64,000 bases of DNA from Sphaerochaeta sp. (GCA_022482495.1 JAKVPA010000001.1:460851-524850), one strand, 5' to 3'. Positions 1 through 9,926 are shown, counted from the stretch's first letter. Program-made: numbers and translations. The notes: generated by a model from the letters alone, not told the origin.

Positions 1-1038
1 GCGCAATTGAAGTCTCAGATTCCCAAACCTTGCACCCAGAAACAGAAAAAAGGACTCAGAGAAAACCTGTTGTTCCTCTCCCCGACCAGGCGGAGCGCAT
101 GATGCGACCCCCACATGAACACAAGGGGAAAACAACAACGAAAGACACAAAGGCACCACATCTTCCGGCCGAAACACCTCTTGCTTCCAAGGGATCTCAT
201 CCTGTGAAAAACTGAGGTGATCGGAACCACTACCGCTCTCTTTTGTCGTATGATTCCACCCTCGTTGCAAAGGAAAAAAATGATGGTCGACGAAACAGGC
301 AAAAAGCGTCATTTCTCCTTACCGGGCCCTTGCTCCGCCTCCCTTTTCTTTCCAACCAATGCACCTGACATTTCTCTGTCAGAACCGCTTCATTTCTTCC
401 ATCACTTTTTAGTTATGAAATGGATAGCCATTGTTCTTTGCAAATCATGCCATTCTGCCTGTCTGCAGAATGACATGATTCCCTATCGTTTTCAGAAAAC
501 CGGAGGGTCTTCAGGGACATTGCAATCCAATGACAATTGATCGAATCGTTTTTCTTCCGGGCAAAATGTACCGTGGGAAGGATTTCATGCACACCTGGGA
601 AACCATATTCCCCTACCCTGGAACATATGGGGGAACGCGTCCATCAAACCGCCGTCAAGGGAGGAACACTGGCTCCTCTGCATCAGGAATTTTTCTCTCT
701 CACAGGGTTCCTGCATTCTCTGTCGCCTACGCTTTACGTGCAGGGTCTGGCCATCCGGCATAAGAGAACGCAACCGTCATCAGCACGAGGAATGCACGTC
801 CCTGAAGAAACATATCAGTCAGTTCTGGATATGTGATTCGTTGATGCTTTCATCTCCATTCCTCTGGCATCTTTGAGCATTCTCATTTTTTACGCACCAG
901 CCGTCGTTTGGCGTAATCCATCGCTTCCGGTCAACCCACCCCATTCCCAGCGGCCACCGTAACCACTGAGGGCATTGGCGACATCCTCAAAAAAAACGCT
1001 GCATCAGTCTCTTTGCGGAGCATGGTTGTCCCGCACAA
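1..1038. other. Stretch with no supportable gene
   Basis: About 1 kb without a convincing gene. The open frames here are under 110 codons, lie on both strands, have no clear ribosome binding site and show no domain I recognise. It may hold decayed remnants, but I could not tie any of them to a family. Confidence 0.45.
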
Positions 1039-1074
1039 CAAAAAAGCGTGCAGTCACAACGCAACCACACGCTT
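1039..1074 (-). terminator. Intrinsic terminator downstream of malic enzyme
   Basis: Read on the minus strand, AAGCGTG and CACGCTT form a 7-bp stem, and the second arm runs into a six-T tract. It lies about 65 nt past the malic enzyme stop codon. A second small hairpin, ATTCCTA-aa-TAGGAAT at 1099-1114, sits between them. Confidence 0.6.
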
Positions 1075-1137
1075 ATATGAATTATTAATATTTTTTTCAT
1101 TCCTATTTAGGAATTTTTGTATGTTGTTTCTATGGTG

Positions 1138-2424
1138 TTACGATTCCCAATAGTGCGCCATCCGCCGTTTCAGGCTTTCCCGGTAGGCATCCCAATCGGT
1201 GATCGGCCTTTTTGCCAACCCTTCCTCACAGGCTGCCTTGGCCACAGCGACCGCCTCATACTCGATGACACGGGGATCGAACGGTTTGGGAACGATGTAC
1301 TCCCTGCCGAACGTGAAGTGTTTGCCGCCGTACGCCTTGCTGACGATCTCCGGCACCGGTTCTTTGGCAAGCGCAGCCAGTGCCTTGGCCGCCGCCATCT
1401 TCATCCCTTCGCTGATCCGTGTGGCACGTACGTCCAGCGCGCCGCGGAAGATGAACGGGAACCCCAGCACGTTGTTGATCTGGTTGGGATAGTCGCTCCG
1501 GCCGGTCGCCATGATCAAATCACTGCGCACCGCCATCGCCGTGTCGTACGGGATCTCCGGGTTGGGGTTGGCCATGGCGAAGATCACTGGATCCTTTGCC
1601 ATGGAAGCGACCATCTCAGGGGAGACACAGTCTGCGACGGAAAGCCCCATCAGAAAATCCGAGCCTTTCAGCGCTTCAGAAAGGGTGCGGAGGCTGCTGG
1701 GATGGGCGAAGAGTTGCTTCTCCGGCGTCATATGATCCCTGCCCTGGTAAATGACTCCGTGGGAGTCGACCAGCGTGACGTGTTCATTCCGTACGCCGGC
1801 AGCGATGAACATCTTGGCGCAACTGATGCCGGCAGCCCCGGCTCCGTTGATGACGATCTTGATGTCCTGCAGGTTTTTGCCGATGACCTCGCAGGCGTTG
1901 ATCAGGCCGGCGGTGGCGATGATCGCCGTGCCATGCTGGTCGTCGTGGAACACCGGAATGTCACATTCTTCGATCAAACGGCGCTCGATGGCGAAGCATT
2001 CCGGACTCTTGATGTCCTCCAGATTGATGCCACCAAAGGTCACGCTGATCGCCTTGACCGCCTCGCAGAACTTGTCCACGTCCTTCTGGTCCACCTCGAT
2101 GTCAAACACATCGATGTCGGCGAATCGTTTGAACAGGACGCCTTTGCCTTCCATCACCGGTTTGCTGGCAAGCGCGCCGCGGTCTCCCAAGCCCAGGATC
2201 GCCGTTCCGTTGGAAATGACCGCCACCAGGTTTCCCTTGTCGGTGTACCGATAGGCATCATCCTTGTTCTTCTCAATCTCCAGCACCGGCTGGGCGACAC
2301 CAGGGGTGTAGGCAAGACTCAGGTCATCCGCCGTCTGGCAGGGTTTCGAGGGGACGACGGTCACCTTTCCTGGCACCCCGCCCCGCTCGTGATATTCCAA
2401 CGCACGCTCACGCAAATTGTTCAT
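1138..2424 (-). CDS. NAD(P)-dependent malic enzyme (oxaloacetate-decarboxylating malate dehydrogenase)
   Basis: Converts malate to pyruvate and CO2 with reduction of NAD(P), in the cytoplasm. The protein is 428 residues, the short bacterial form without a phosphotransacetylase-like C-terminal domain. It shows the family's early SLAYTPGVA segment, then [12 protein letters not shown], the metal-binding FHDDQHGTA stretch, and a Rossmann segment [10 protein letters not shown] chose the ATG at 2424 because GGAGG lies 5 nt upstream; a longer GTG-started frame would place that Shine-Dalgarno inside the gene. It follows a TetR-type gene on the same strand with a 50-nt gap, so it is probably that regulator's target. 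Choice of NAD or NADP cannot be read from the sequence. Confidence 0.93.
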   Translation of the reverse strand: MNNLRERALEYHERGGVPGKVTVVPSKPCQTADDLSLAYTPGVAQPVLEIEKNKDDAYRYTDKGNLVAVISNGTAILGLGDRGALASKPVMEGKGVLFKRFADIDVFDIEVDQKDVDKFCEAVKAISVTFGGINLEDIKSPECFAIERRLIEECDIPVFHDDQHGTAIIATAGLINACEVIGKNLQDIKIVINGAGAAGISCAKMFIAAGVRNEHVTLVDSHGVIYQGRDHMTPEKQLFAHPSSLRTLSEALKGSDFLMGLSVADCVSPEMVASMAKDPVIFAMANPNPEIPYDTAMAVRSDLIMATGRSDYPNQINNVLGFPFIFRGALDVRATRISEGMKMAAAKALAALAKEPVPEIVSKAYGGKHFTFGREYIVPKPFDPRVIEYEAVAVAKAACEEGLAKRPITDWDAYRESLKRRMAHYWES

Positions 2425-2474
2425 AACGGCCTCCACGTACTTATAGCATATTCGGCCAAATGATGCGACCGGTT

Positions 2475-3062
2475 TCAGCGGGCGTTGAACAGTTCGGAGG
2501 CCAATACCGCCTTGAGGATTCCTTTGACTTCCTCACGGGTTGTTTCCAAGGGAACCCCCTGCTCATGGCTGGTATGGATGAAGCCCCACAGGCCATAACT
2601 CAAGAACGAGTTGACCCGCTCCAGCGGATACTTGGGATGCATGCTGTGGCAGGTTTCCTCGGCGAACGTTTCGATCTGCTTCAGCATGAACCAGTAGAAC
2701 GAGAAGAACAGGTAGGGATTGTCCCGTGAGTTCAGGTGTTTGAAGAATCCGTATTCCGTACGGAAATAGGTTTCCAACAACACGTCCATCAAATTGCAGA
2801 ACGCCTGTACCGGATCATTGGTGGGGTTGGTCTTGCGCTGCAGGACGGCCATCTCCTCCTTCACCGTGGCGAGGAACTGGTTGAAGATGGCGTCGACGAA
2901 CTCGTATTTGTCACGGTAGTAGGTGTAGAAGGTGATGCGGCTGACATCCGCTTCCTTGCAGAGCGCCGTCACATTGATCCGTTCGAATGGCGTGGTGTCC
3001 AACAGGCGGATCATCGCGTCCTTCAGGCTTTGTTTTGTTTTCTTGATCCTTCGATCTTCCAT
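2475..3062 (-). CDS. TetR/AcrR-family transcriptional regulator
   Basis: A 195-residue repressor-type protein. The N-terminal helix-turn-helix (about residues 8-55) has the TetR pattern of [20 protein letters not shown]. The C-terminal two thirds is a helical ligand-binding domain with no recognisable ligand signature. The ATG at 3062 is preferred over an upstream TTG at 3074, because the GGAGGA sequence at 3075-3080 abuts the TTG; its spacing to the ATG is long (13 nt), so the start is not certain. A perfect 14-bp palindrome lies just upstream and may be its own operator. Malic enzyme follows on the same strand, which suggests control of malate/pyruvate interconversion (inference). Confidence 0.85.
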   Translation of the reverse strand: MEDRRIKKTKQSLKDAMIRLLDTTPFERINVTALCKEADVSRITFYTYYRDKYEFVDAIFNQFLATVKEEMAVLQRKTNPTNDPVQAFCNLMDVLLETYFRTEYGFFKHLNSRDNPYLFFSFYWFMLKQIETFAEETCHSMHPKYPLERVNSFLSYGLWGFIHTSHEQGVPLETTREEVKGILKAVLASELFNAR

Positions 3063-3086
3063 GAGAGATGACAATCCTCCTTTTTC

Positions 3087-3100
3087 GTACGGTACCGTAC
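3087..3100. promoter_or_regulatory. Perfect palindrome, candidate TetR operator
   Basis: GTACGGTACCGTAC is identical to its reverse complement. It lies 25 nt upstream of the TetR start and in the divergent space before the radical SAM gene, the usual place for a TetR autoregulatory site. Confidence 0.5.
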
Positions 3101-3193
3101 ATATCTCTATCGTAGTACAGAGACAGCAAAAAGGAAAGATACTATTATATGTATATAAGTAAATATGCAGTTTCGGAGGTTCGTAGCGGGAAC

Positions 3194-4589
3194 ATGCGCA
3201 TTGTTTGGATCATCCCCGCGCCGTTCATGCGGCGTATGAAGCCGTATCGGTGGGGCGGAAAGACATATGGAAAATCAAACAGCATCACCGGTCCGTTGAT
3301 CCTTGGCGGCATGCTGAAGAAGGCAGGGACACCAGGTGAGCGTGTACGAAGAGCTCAATGGGGATGTGCCGTACGACCGTTTGATCCCTATTACCGATGT
3401 GTTTTGCTTTTCCATCATGACAAGCAACGCGCCGCGCGCCTATGAGCTGTGCGACCGCATCAGGAAGGGGAATCCCAAGGCGCGACTGATCATCGGCGGC
3501 ATCCATGCCACCGCCATGCCCGAGGAAGCGGCCCTCCATGCCGACCAGGTGATGGTCGGCGAGGGGGAGACGGCCATCCTGGACGTCATCGAAGGGAGAC
3601 GGACGGAGAAGATCGTCCATTGCCAGCCGCTTGAGGATCTTGACCAGGCGCCGTTTCCCGACTACTCCATCCTGAAGACCCCTTGCAAGGCGGCCAACAT
3701 CATCACCAGCCGTGGCTGTCCGTTCCGCTGTACGTTCTGTTCCACCAGCAGGATGTTCGCCCCGTACCGCAAACGGAGCGTCGCCAACGTCCTGCAAGAG
3801 ATACGGCAAGACAAGGAACAGGGGTTCCGGTACATGAACTTCGAGGACGACAACTTCACGGCGGACAAGGAACGGGCAAAAGAGATTCTCCGGGGCATCA
3901 TCGCAGGCCACCTGCAGTTCGACGAGACCTTCTTCTTCGGCCGCACCGATCTGGCAAAGGATGAGGAACTGCTCGACCTTCTGAAGGAAGCACATCTGAC
4001 CCGGGTGTTGATGGGCATCGAGTCGCTCAACCAGAAGGCGCTGGACCGGATCCACAAAGGACAGAGCGTCCAGGACATCAAGGACGCCGCCGAGGCGTGC
4101 AGGAAGCACGGCATCCGGGTCATCGCCTCGATCGTCCTGGGCATCGACGACGACAGCCTGTCGGACATCGACAAGGCGGTTTCGTTCGCCTCCCGCATCG
4201 ACGCCTATCAGCTCCAACCTGCCATTCTCACCCCGTATCCCGGCACCCCGGTGTACCAGGAAATGAAGGATTCAGGACGGATTCACGTCAGCGACTGGAC
4301 ACGGTACGACATGATGAGCGTGACGTTCCAGCCCAAACAGATGACGGCGTGGCAGCTGCAGGAAGCGTTCTACCACGCTTCCGACCGTTTCTACACATTC
4401 CGTTCGGCGCTTCGCATCGGAAGATTGTTCGGCCACCGCTATGGCCGGCAGAGACTGAGGATGTGGAGCACCATGCGCCTGGGGACATTCGCGGCCCGGG
4501 TGCTCTCCCGCACCGTTACCAAGAGTCCGTTCTACCAGCTCCGGCACGCCGACTGGGCAAATCTCACCTACCAGAAGTCAGGCTCTTGA
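3194..4589 (+). CDS. B12-binding-type radical SAM protein, one +1 frameshift near 3326
   Basis: The N-terminus MRIVWIIPAPF is read in one frame from 3194. The rest, beginning GHQVSVYEELNGDV, is read in another frame. Removing one G from the GGG at 3326-3328 joins them into a continuous protein of about 464 residues. The N-terminal third (IIGGIHATAMPEEA, GEGE) resembles the cobalamin-binding domain of Fe-S oxidoreductases. The radical SAM cluster motif CPFRCTFC follows, then the FEDDNF and GIES segments typical of the fold. Family members carry out methylations or rearrangements on varied substrates, so the substrate is unknown. The start is uncertain: GGAGG lies 14 nt upstream. The shift may be a homopolymer sequencing error or a real lesion. 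Confidence 0.75.
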
Positions 4590-4621
4590 CGGTCTAAACT
4601 GTATTCAATATAAATACAGTT
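4586..4621 (+). promoter_or_regulatory. Promoter with an inverted repeat over the -10, upstream of the rhodanese-Rrf2 operon
   Basis: TTGACG at 4586-4591 and TATAAA at 4609-4614 are separated by exactly 17 nt. The -35 overlaps the stop codon of the radical SAM gene. A 9-bp inverted repeat, AACTGTATT (4597-4605) and AATACAGTT (4613-4621), straddles the -10. This fits autorepression by the Rrf2 protein encoded second in the operon (inference). Confidence 0.65.
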
Positions 4622-4640
4622 AATCAAGGAGCGTGAAACC

Positions 4641-4952
4641 ATGTTTTTTCATTCCACACATATTCGGCCGGAAGAGGCCAAGAAACTGATCGACAGCGGG
4701 GAAGCCGTGTTGTTGGACGTCCGGACCCGCCCGGAATTCCAGGAAGCCCATATCCCGGGAGCGAAACTGCTCACCCTGGGAGACATGCCGAACAACTTCT
4801 CCGCCATTCCTGACAAGGCGAAGACGTACATCGTCTACTGTCATTCAGGAAGCCGCAGCATGATGGCCAAGAGGATCATGCAAAAGGCGGGATACACCAA
4901 TGTCCAGGACCTGGGAAGCATCATGTCCTGGCCGTACGGCTATGCAAAGTGA
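4641..4952 (+). CDS. Single-domain rhodanese-like sulfurtransferase
   Basis: A 103-residue cytoplasmic protein covering one rhodanese domain. It has LLDVRTRPEFQEAHIPGA near the start and the active-site loop CHSGSRS, whose Cys would carry the persulfide. Such proteins move sulfane sulfur between thiols. AAGGAG lies 9 nt upstream of the ATG. It is the first gene of a two-gene operon and overlaps the Rrf2 regulator by 11 nt, suggesting a role in sulfur, redox or nitrosative stress (inference). Confidence 0.88.
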   Translation: MFFHSTHIRPEEAKKLIDSGEAVLLDVRTRPEFQEAHIPGAKLLTLGDMPNNFSAIPDKAKTYIVYCHSGSRSMMAKRIMQKAGYTNVQDLGSIMSWPYGYAK

Positions 4953-5391
4953 CTTCTGCGTGGCCGTCCACGCACTGGTCTGTCTGGCCCATACCAATGA
5001 GGCGTGGTCCAGCAGCAAGCTTGCCGAAAACATCCGTACCAGTTCCAGCCGGGTGCGCAAGGTGATGGCATCCCTGACGGGTGCCGGCCTGGTCACCTCC
5101 CGGGAAGGGGTTGACGGTGGCTATCTGTTGGCGAAAGATTCCAGGTCCATCACGTTGCGGGAGGTTGCCGAGCTTCTCGGCGTCCAGTGTGTCTCCCTTT
5201 CCTGGGAGAGTGGAGGGACGGATCCCAACTGCGTCATTTCCCGTGGCATGGGACCGAAGATGCGTTCCATCGCCCAGGAGTTGGACGCGAAGTGCAAACA
5301 GTTCCTCCAGACGGTGACCATCCAAAGCATCGACGAGGAGCTGGAATCATCAGGAGAGCGGGACGCCAAACAGCCCGTGGACCACCAGTGA
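4942..5391 (+). CDS. Rrf2-family transcriptional regulator
   Basis: A 149-residue winged-helix regulator. SSSRVRKVMASLTGAGLV is the recognition helix region, followed by the Rrf2-type wing with GYLLAK and LREVAELL. There are Cys residues near positions 76, 91 and 114. Their spacing does not clearly match the Fe-S ligands of IscR or NsrR, so metal binding is open. I place the start at the ATG at 4942, inside the end of the rhodanese gene, because the usual Rrf2 N-terminus (DFCVAVHALVCLAH) begins there. The 3' end overlaps the convergent CHR transporter gene by 42 nt. Confidence 0.82.
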   Translation: MQSDFCVAVHALVCLAHTNEAWSSSKLAENIRTSSSRVRKVMASLTGAGLVTSREGVDGGYLLAKDSRSITLREVAELLGVQCVSLSWESGGTDPNCVISRGMGPKMRSIAQELDAKCKQFLQTVTIQSIDEELESSGERDAKQPVDHQ

Positions 5392-5904
5392 TGCTGCGCC
5401 GCATCCGACCATGGCGATGATTGGATTGAGCTTGCGGAAATGGATCAGGCAGAATGCGGCGACCATCAGCACGATGCCGGTCAGGTCGGCGGCTTTGCCG
5501 TTGACCACCACCATCTGGACGATGGAAATCGTCGCCGAGGCGATCAAGGCTACGACCACCGGTCTGAGGCCGGAGAGCATGTCCTGGATCAACGGGAGCG
5601 AATGATACTTCCGGTAGGCGTAGGCCAAAAGAGAAACAATGAAGCAGGACGGAAGGATGCAGCCGAACGTGGCGACGAACGCCCCGGGAATGTCTGCAAC
5701 CTTGATGCCGACGAACGTCGCCGCATTGACGGCGATCGGTCCGGGAGTCATCTCTGCGATGGTGATCAGATCGGTGAACTCTGAGAGGGTGATCCACCCG
5801 TGCGTGTCGATGATGGAACTTTTGATCAACGGAATGGCGGCGTATCCGCCCCCGACGCTGAACAGCCCCACCTGCACGAAGCTGAGAAACAGTTGGAACA
5901 GCAT
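5350..5904 (-). CDS. CHR-family (chromate-type) transporter, second subunit
   Basis: A 184-residue membrane protein, the length of a short-chain single-domain CHR protein. It has the FSVGGGYAAIPLI segment near the N-terminus and the conserved MTPGPIAVNAATFVG motif. Several hydrophobic segments follow. Short CHR proteins work as pairs, and its partner is the preceding gene; their stop and start codons overlap as TGATG. Chromate is the family name, but the physiological substrate here is unknown. Confidence 0.85.
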   Translation of the reverse strand: MLFQLFLSFVQVGLFSVGGGYAAIPLIKSSIIDTHGWITLSEFTDLITIAEMTPGPIAVNAATFVGIKVADIPGAFVATFGCILPSCFIVSLLAYAYRKYHSLPLIQDMLSGLRPVVVALIASATISIVQMVVVNGKAADLTGIVLMVAAFCLIHFRKLNPIIAMVGCGAASLVVHGLFGVPLS

Positions 5905-6482
5905 CAGCTTTTCCTCCCCTTCTGGATCCGTTTTGCCAGGTTCCCTGCCAACACCAGGGCAAGCACCGTCAAAATAAGGATCGATGCGTTGACGTCATAG
6001 AGGTACGCTGCGAGGAACGAGGCGATCATCAGGACGATCAAAATCCAGGATTTCTGCTTGAGGACGTTTCCTCCCAGAGTGAAGACCACATCCAGCATCA
6101 CCGCCCCTACTCCGGCCTGCATGCCCCGAAGCGCCATGGCGACGATCCTGTTGGAGGCGAACGCCTGATAGGCGAACGAAATGGCCGTGATGATGGCCAT
6201 CGGGGGAATGATGGCGGCCAGGACGGCGATCAGCATGCCTGCCAGCCCGCCTATCTTCCAGCCGACCAAAATGGACGCGTTCACCGCAATGGCTCCCGGT
6301 GATGACTGGGCCAGGGCGATGTAGTCCAGCATCTCCTCTTCATCAATCCAGTGGAGCTGGTCGACGAACTTCTTCTTCATGAAAGTGACGATGACGAATC
6401 CCCCACCAAAGGTGAAGGCGCTGATGTACAAGATGGAGAAGAACAGCGTGACAAGGCTGGGCTTTCGTTCCTTCGTTTCCAT
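5904..6482 (-). CDS. CHR-family (chromate-type) transporter, first subunit
   Basis: A 192-residue inner-membrane protein paired with the gene at 5350-5904. It shows FTFGGGFVIVTFMKKKFVD and SSPGAIAVNASILVGW, the two hallmark motifs of the CHR fold, plus about five to six hydrophobic helices. It is transcribed divergently from the LysR gene across a 99-nt gap, a common arrangement where the LysR protein controls the transporter. Confidence 0.85.
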   Translation of the reverse strand: METKERKPSLVTLFFSILYISAFTFGGGFVIVTFMKKKFVDQLHWIDEEEMLDYIALAQSSPGAIAVNASILVGWKIGGLAGMLIAVLAAIIPPMAIITAISFAYQAFASNRIVAMALRGMQAGVGAVMLDVVFTLGGNVLKQKSWILIVLMIASFLAAYLYDVNASILILTVLALVLAGNLAKRIQKGRKS

Positions 6483-6540
6483 ACGTTCCCCTTTTGTCCA
6501 TCATACCGAGTTCTTGCACCATATGTAAAATGCTCTTATT

Positions 6541-6555
6541 GTATGGATATCATAC
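6541..6555. promoter_or_regulatory. Interrupted palindrome in the LysR/CHR divergent region
   Basis: GTATG-gatat-CATAC lies between the divergent genes, about 27 nt upstream of the LysR start. A second CATAC-like half site is near 6501. It is a plausible LysR-type binding site, but short and not proven. Confidence 0.35.
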
Positions 6556-6581
6556 CAAAACAAGCATGGAGGAAAGAAACC

Positions 6582-7463
6582 ATGACGATCCGGCACCTGA
6601 GAATCTTCGTCACCGTCTACCAGAAGGGGAACATCACCCAGGCGGCACAGGAGCTGTCCATGACGCAGCCTGCCGTCAGCAGGAGCATCAAGGAACTGGA
6701 AAGTGGCTATGGGGTGCGCCTGTTTGACCGGATCGGCCACCGGATCCAGCCGACGGAACTGGCCAACCGGTTGTATGACCAGGCGCTGCACATCGTCGAC
6801 GCGTTTGACCGGATGGAACATGGCGTGAAGGATTGGGATGAGGAAGGATTGCTCCGGATCGGATCAAGCGTCACACTGGGTGGTTTCCTGCTCCCTGAAC
6901 TGGTCTCACGTTTCCGGCTTCAGTACCCGTCACTGGTGGTGAAGGTGCGCATCGCCAATGCGGAGACCATCAAGGAAGGGATCTTCCGCAACGAACTGGA
7001 CATCGGCATGGTGGAAGGCTTGGCCGACGAACCGTGGTTGCATGCCGAACCGTTTTCCCATGACCGTCTGGTTCCCGTCCTGCCCCCGCATGATCCTCTT
7101 TTGGAGAACGACATGCTGCACCTTGAGGATTTCAAGGACAAGCCGATGTTGCTTCGGGAACCGGGCAGCGCGGGACGGACGTTTCTCGACCAGGTGTTCG
7201 CCATCCATGGCATGAAGATCGATCCACTTTGGGAGAGCACCAGCACCCAGGCGTTGCTCCAGGCGGTCGCCCATGGCATCGGTGTTTCATTTTTGCCATT
7301 CCAGCTGGCAGAGAACGCAATTGAGGAAGGGAGTGTGGCGACACGCCCCTTGGAGGGTGTATCGCTTGAGCGTACCCATTCGTTGATCTGGCACAAGGAC
7401 AAGTACCTGAGCGCCTCGGCGCGTCAGTTCATCGCCCTCTGCCACACCGTCACGACTCGTTGA
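6582..7463 (+). CDS. LysR-family transcriptional regulator
   Basis: A 293-residue protein. Residues 1-60 form the LysR winged helix, with [23 protein letters not shown]. The rest is the two-lobed periplasmic-binding-protein-like effector domain. GGAGG lies 9 nt upstream of the ATG at 6582; further upstream in-frame codons lie in the divergent promoter and were excluded. It is divergent from the CHR transporter pair, its likely target. The 3' end overlaps the convergent ABC ATPase gene by 14 nt. Confidence 0.88.
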   Translation: MTIRHLRIFVTVYQKGNITQAAQELSMTQPAVSRSIKELESGYGVRLFDRIGHRIQPTELANRLYDQALHIVDAFDRMEHGVKDWDEEGLLRIGSSVTLGGFLLPELVSRFRLQYPSLVVKVRIANAETIKEGIFRNELDIGMVEGLADEPWLHAEPFSHDRLVPVLPPHDPLLENDMLHLEDFKDKPMLLREPGSAGRTFLDQVFAIHGMKIDPLWESTSTQALLQAVAHGIGVSFLPFQLAENAIEEGSVATRPLEGVSLERTHSLIWHKDKYLSASARQFIALCHTVTTR

Positions 7464-8191
7464 ACCGGGAAAGGAAGTCCTTGGTGCGGGGGCTCTTGGG
7501 ATTTTTGAAAATCTGCTCCGGACTTCCCTGCTCCTCGATCTTCCCGTCGGCCATGTACACCACCTGGGTGGACACCTCACGGGCGAAGATCATCTCATGG
7601 GTGACGACCAGCATGGTCATCCCCTCTTTGGCCAGAACCTTCATGACATCCAGCACTTCGCCGACCATCTCCGGATCCAGCGCGCTGGTCGGTTCGTCAA
7701 ACAACAACACTTCCGGCTGCATGGCCAAGGCGCGGGCGATGGCCACACGCTGTTTCTGGCCTCCGGAGAGCTGGCGGGGCTTTGGCGTTGATGTACGCGG
7801 CCATCCCCACCTTGTCCAGATAGGTGATGGCGTCTTTCTTGGCGACGTTCTTTTCTTTCTTCAGCACCTTGACCTGCCCGATGACGCAGTTTTCCAGTAC
7901 GGAGAGATTGTTGAACAGGTTGAAGCTCTGGAACACCATCCCGACCTTGGTCCGGTAGGAGTCCTCATCCACACCGCCGTCCAGGATGCTCTTGCCATGG
8001 AACAGGATGGAACCGCTTGTGGGATCTTCCAGCAGGTTGATGCAGCGAAGCAATGTGCTCTTGCCGGATCCTGAGGATCCGATGATCGAGGTTACATCGC
8101 CCTGCATCACGCGGAAATCAATATCCTTCAGCACCAGGTTGGTGCCGAAACTCTTGGACAGGTGTTGGATGGACAGGATTTCCTCAGCCAT
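7450..8191 (-). CDS. Polar amino-acid ABC transporter ATPase, one frameshift near 7776
   Basis: Energises uptake of an amino acid with the permease and binding protein just upstream. Walker A is GSSGSGKST, then the Q-loop in VFQSFN, the signature LSGGQKQR, Walker [11 protein letters not shown] and the switch His in VTHE. The first about 137 residues and the last about 100 are in different frames. Dropping one base from the GGGG at 7776-7779 restores the reading around the signature motif and gives a normal length of about 246 residues. It overlaps the permease stop as TGATG. The lesion is either a homopolymer error or a recent knockout. Confidence 0.85.
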
Positions 8192-8991
8192 CAGAGCACC
8201 CTCCTCGTTTGGGCATCGTAGTGCTGCAGGCCGCTGGTGAACGCCAGCGTGTCATTGGTTGCAAGGTCGAAGTTCTCCGGCCCGTCCATCTTCTTCTCCA
8301 CCTTGCGGAGGATCCGCGAACAGGAGAAGGTCAGCACGAAGTAGATGATCATCGTGACGGTCGCCGCCTCGAAGTAGGTGTACAGCGCTCCGGAGATGCT
8401 CTTGAACGTGAAGAACAGCTCCACCGTACCGATGATGGAAAGCACACAGGTATCCTTGATGTTGATGATCAAGTTGTTGCCGATCTGCGGCATGATGTTC
8501 CTCAACGCCTGGGGAAGGATTACGTACATCATCGTCTGGAAGTGGTTCATCCCGATGGAACGGGCCCCTTCCGTCTGGCCAGGATCGACGGAGAGGATGC
8601 CTCCCCGTACCGTCTCGGCCATGTACGCCCCGGTGTTCACCGAGACGATCAGGATTGCGGCAGACCACATTCCCATGTTGATGCCGAACAGCTGGCTTGC
8701 ACCGTAGTAGATGAAAGCTGCCTGGAGCATCATCGGGGTTCCACGGAACACCTCGACGTAGATGGTCAGGATCACCTTGAAGAACTTCAACAACGCCCGA
8801 GCCACCGGTCCAGTCTTTTTCTTCGGTTCCAGTGTCTGGACGATTCCGACGGCGAAGCCGATGACACACCCAAGGGCGGTGCACACCAAAGCTATCACCA
8901 TGGTGGTCGCCGCCCCTTTGGCCAGGGACAGGGAATATTTTTGGAAAATATACCCCATCCGCTGGAAGAAATTCATTTGGGAAATGGTCAT
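8191..8991 (-). CDS. Polar amino-acid ABC transporter permease
   Basis: A 266-residue inner-membrane permease of the HisM/GlnP type, with five or so hydrophobic helices and the cytoplasmic EAA loop (GQTEGARSIGMNHFQTM, then ILPQA). The segment VEVFRGTPMMLQ is typical of the polar amino-acid subfamily. It lies between the binding protein and the ATPase in a three-gene operon. The start at 8991 has only a weak Shine-Dalgarno; the Met at 8976 is an alternative. Confidence 0.9.
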   Translation of the reverse strand: MTISQMNFFQRMGYIFQKYSLSLAKGAATTMVIALVCTALGCVIGFAVGIVQTLEPKKKTGPVARALLKFFKVILTIYVEVFRGTPMMLQAAFIYYGASQLFGINMGMWSAAILIVSVNTGAYMAETVRGGILSVDPGQTEGARSIGMNHFQTMMYVILPQALRNIMPQIGNNLIINIKDTCVLSIIGTVELFFTFKSISGALYTYFEAATVTMIIYFVLTFSCSRILRKVEKKMDGPENFDLATNDTLAFTSGLQHYDAQTRRVL

Positions 8992-9006
8992 GCCGCTGGC
9001 TCTCTT

Positions 9007-9855
9007 TTAGTTGGAAAGCGGCTGGACGGCGATCGCTTCGTTCATCATGCGATTGAAGTCATCCACCGTCAGCGTGGCGAGCACGCCGTTGATCGCTTTG
9101 GTCAACTCAGGATTCTTCTTGGAAACGGAGACTCCGATGTTGATCTCTTCCTGGCTGACCTGGTAGTCGTCATCAGTTCCGGCGAAATCCAGGATCTTCA
9201 TGTTGGGATAGGCGACCAACGCGGCCTGGGCGGTCGGCATATCAGTGCAGACGATGTCCACCCGTTTGCTGTTCAAGGCGACCAACATGGCGGGAGCGGA
9301 CTCCTGGGCAGGCAGGATCTTGGCGTTGGGAATCTGCGGCAGGCAGTTGTCATACCAGATGGTTCCCAGCTGGCTGGTCGCTGTCGCTCCGGCGAGGTCC
9401 TTCAGGCCTTTGGCGTTGGCGTACTTGCTGTCCTTGTTGGTCAGCGTGACGATGGAGGCGTAGTAGTACGGCGTGGTGAAATCAACCATCTGCAACCGGT
9501 CGCTGGTGATGGACTGGCCGGCGATGACGCAGTCGACGGTACCGGACTGGACGGCGGGGACCAGGGAATCCCAGTCAAGCTTGACGATGGAGAGGTTGTA
9601 GCCGAGCTTCTCGGCGATCAACTTGGCCATCATGACATCATACCCATAGGCGTAATCAGTGGAATCCGCGATGGGAACGGCTCCGTTGGAGTCATCCGTC
9701 TGCGTCCAGTTGTACGGTGCATAGGCGCATTCCATGGCGACACGGAGCGTTTTCTTCTCCGGTGCGGCAGTGGCTGCGCTTTCCTTGGTGCCTTGGGCGA
9801 ACACGCCAAAGCAGGCGATACAAACCATCAAAACGACAAGAATTGTTTTTTTCAT
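9007..9855 (-). CDS. Polar amino-acid ABC transporter substrate-binding protein
   Basis: A 282-residue periplasmic binding protein of the SBP_bac_3 family. A signal peptide (about residues 1-23, ending FGVFA) is followed by a Lys/Glu-rich linker. The mature part begins LRVAMECAYAPYNW and includes DWDSLVPAVQSGTVDCVIAG, the hallmark of this family. The exact amino acid cannot be read from sequence. The start at 9855 follows GGGGAGAG and matches the signal peptide. It is the first gene of the operon with its own promoter. Confidence 0.92.
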   Translation of the reverse strand: MKKTILVVLMVCIACFGVFAQGTKESAATAAPEKKTLRVAMECAYAPYNWTQTDDSNGAVPIADSTDYAYGYDVMMAKLIAEKLGYNLSIVKLDWDSLVPAVQSGTVDCVIAGQSITSDRLQMVDFTTPYYYASIVTLTNKDSKYANAKGLKDLAGATATSQLGTIWYDNCLPQIPNAKILPAQESAPAMLVALNSKRVDIVCTDMPTAQAALVAYPNMKILDFAGTDDDYQVSQEEINIGVSVSKKNPELTKAINGVLATLTVDDFNRMMNEAIAVQPLSN

Positions 9856-9869
9856 AAGGAACTCTCCCC

Positions 9870-9884
9870 TACGGATCATCCGTA
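9870..9884. promoter_or_regulatory. 15-bp palindrome in the amino-acid transporter leader
   Basis: TACGGAT-c-ATCCGTA has perfect 7-bp arms and lies between the predicted transcription start and the ribosome binding site. It is a candidate operator or small hairpin. Confidence 0.4.
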
Positions 9885-9897
9885 TCTTTTGGGTGAT

Positions 9898-9926
9898 AGC
9901 ATACTTTGTCGTTATTTAATAGTCAA
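9898..9926 (-). promoter_or_regulatory. Sigma-70-type promoter of the amino-acid transporter operon
   Basis: On the minus strand, TTGACT (9921-9926) and TATGCT (9898-9903) are 17 nt apart. The start site would fall near 9891, about 35 nt before the coding start. Two copies of GTTATTTA (9911-9918 and 9950-9957), 39 nt apart, flank it and may be regulator sites. Confidence 0.65.

Noticed and set aside
1117..2463. A plus-strand open frame of about 448 codons
   Set aside because: It is the antisense shadow of the malic enzyme.
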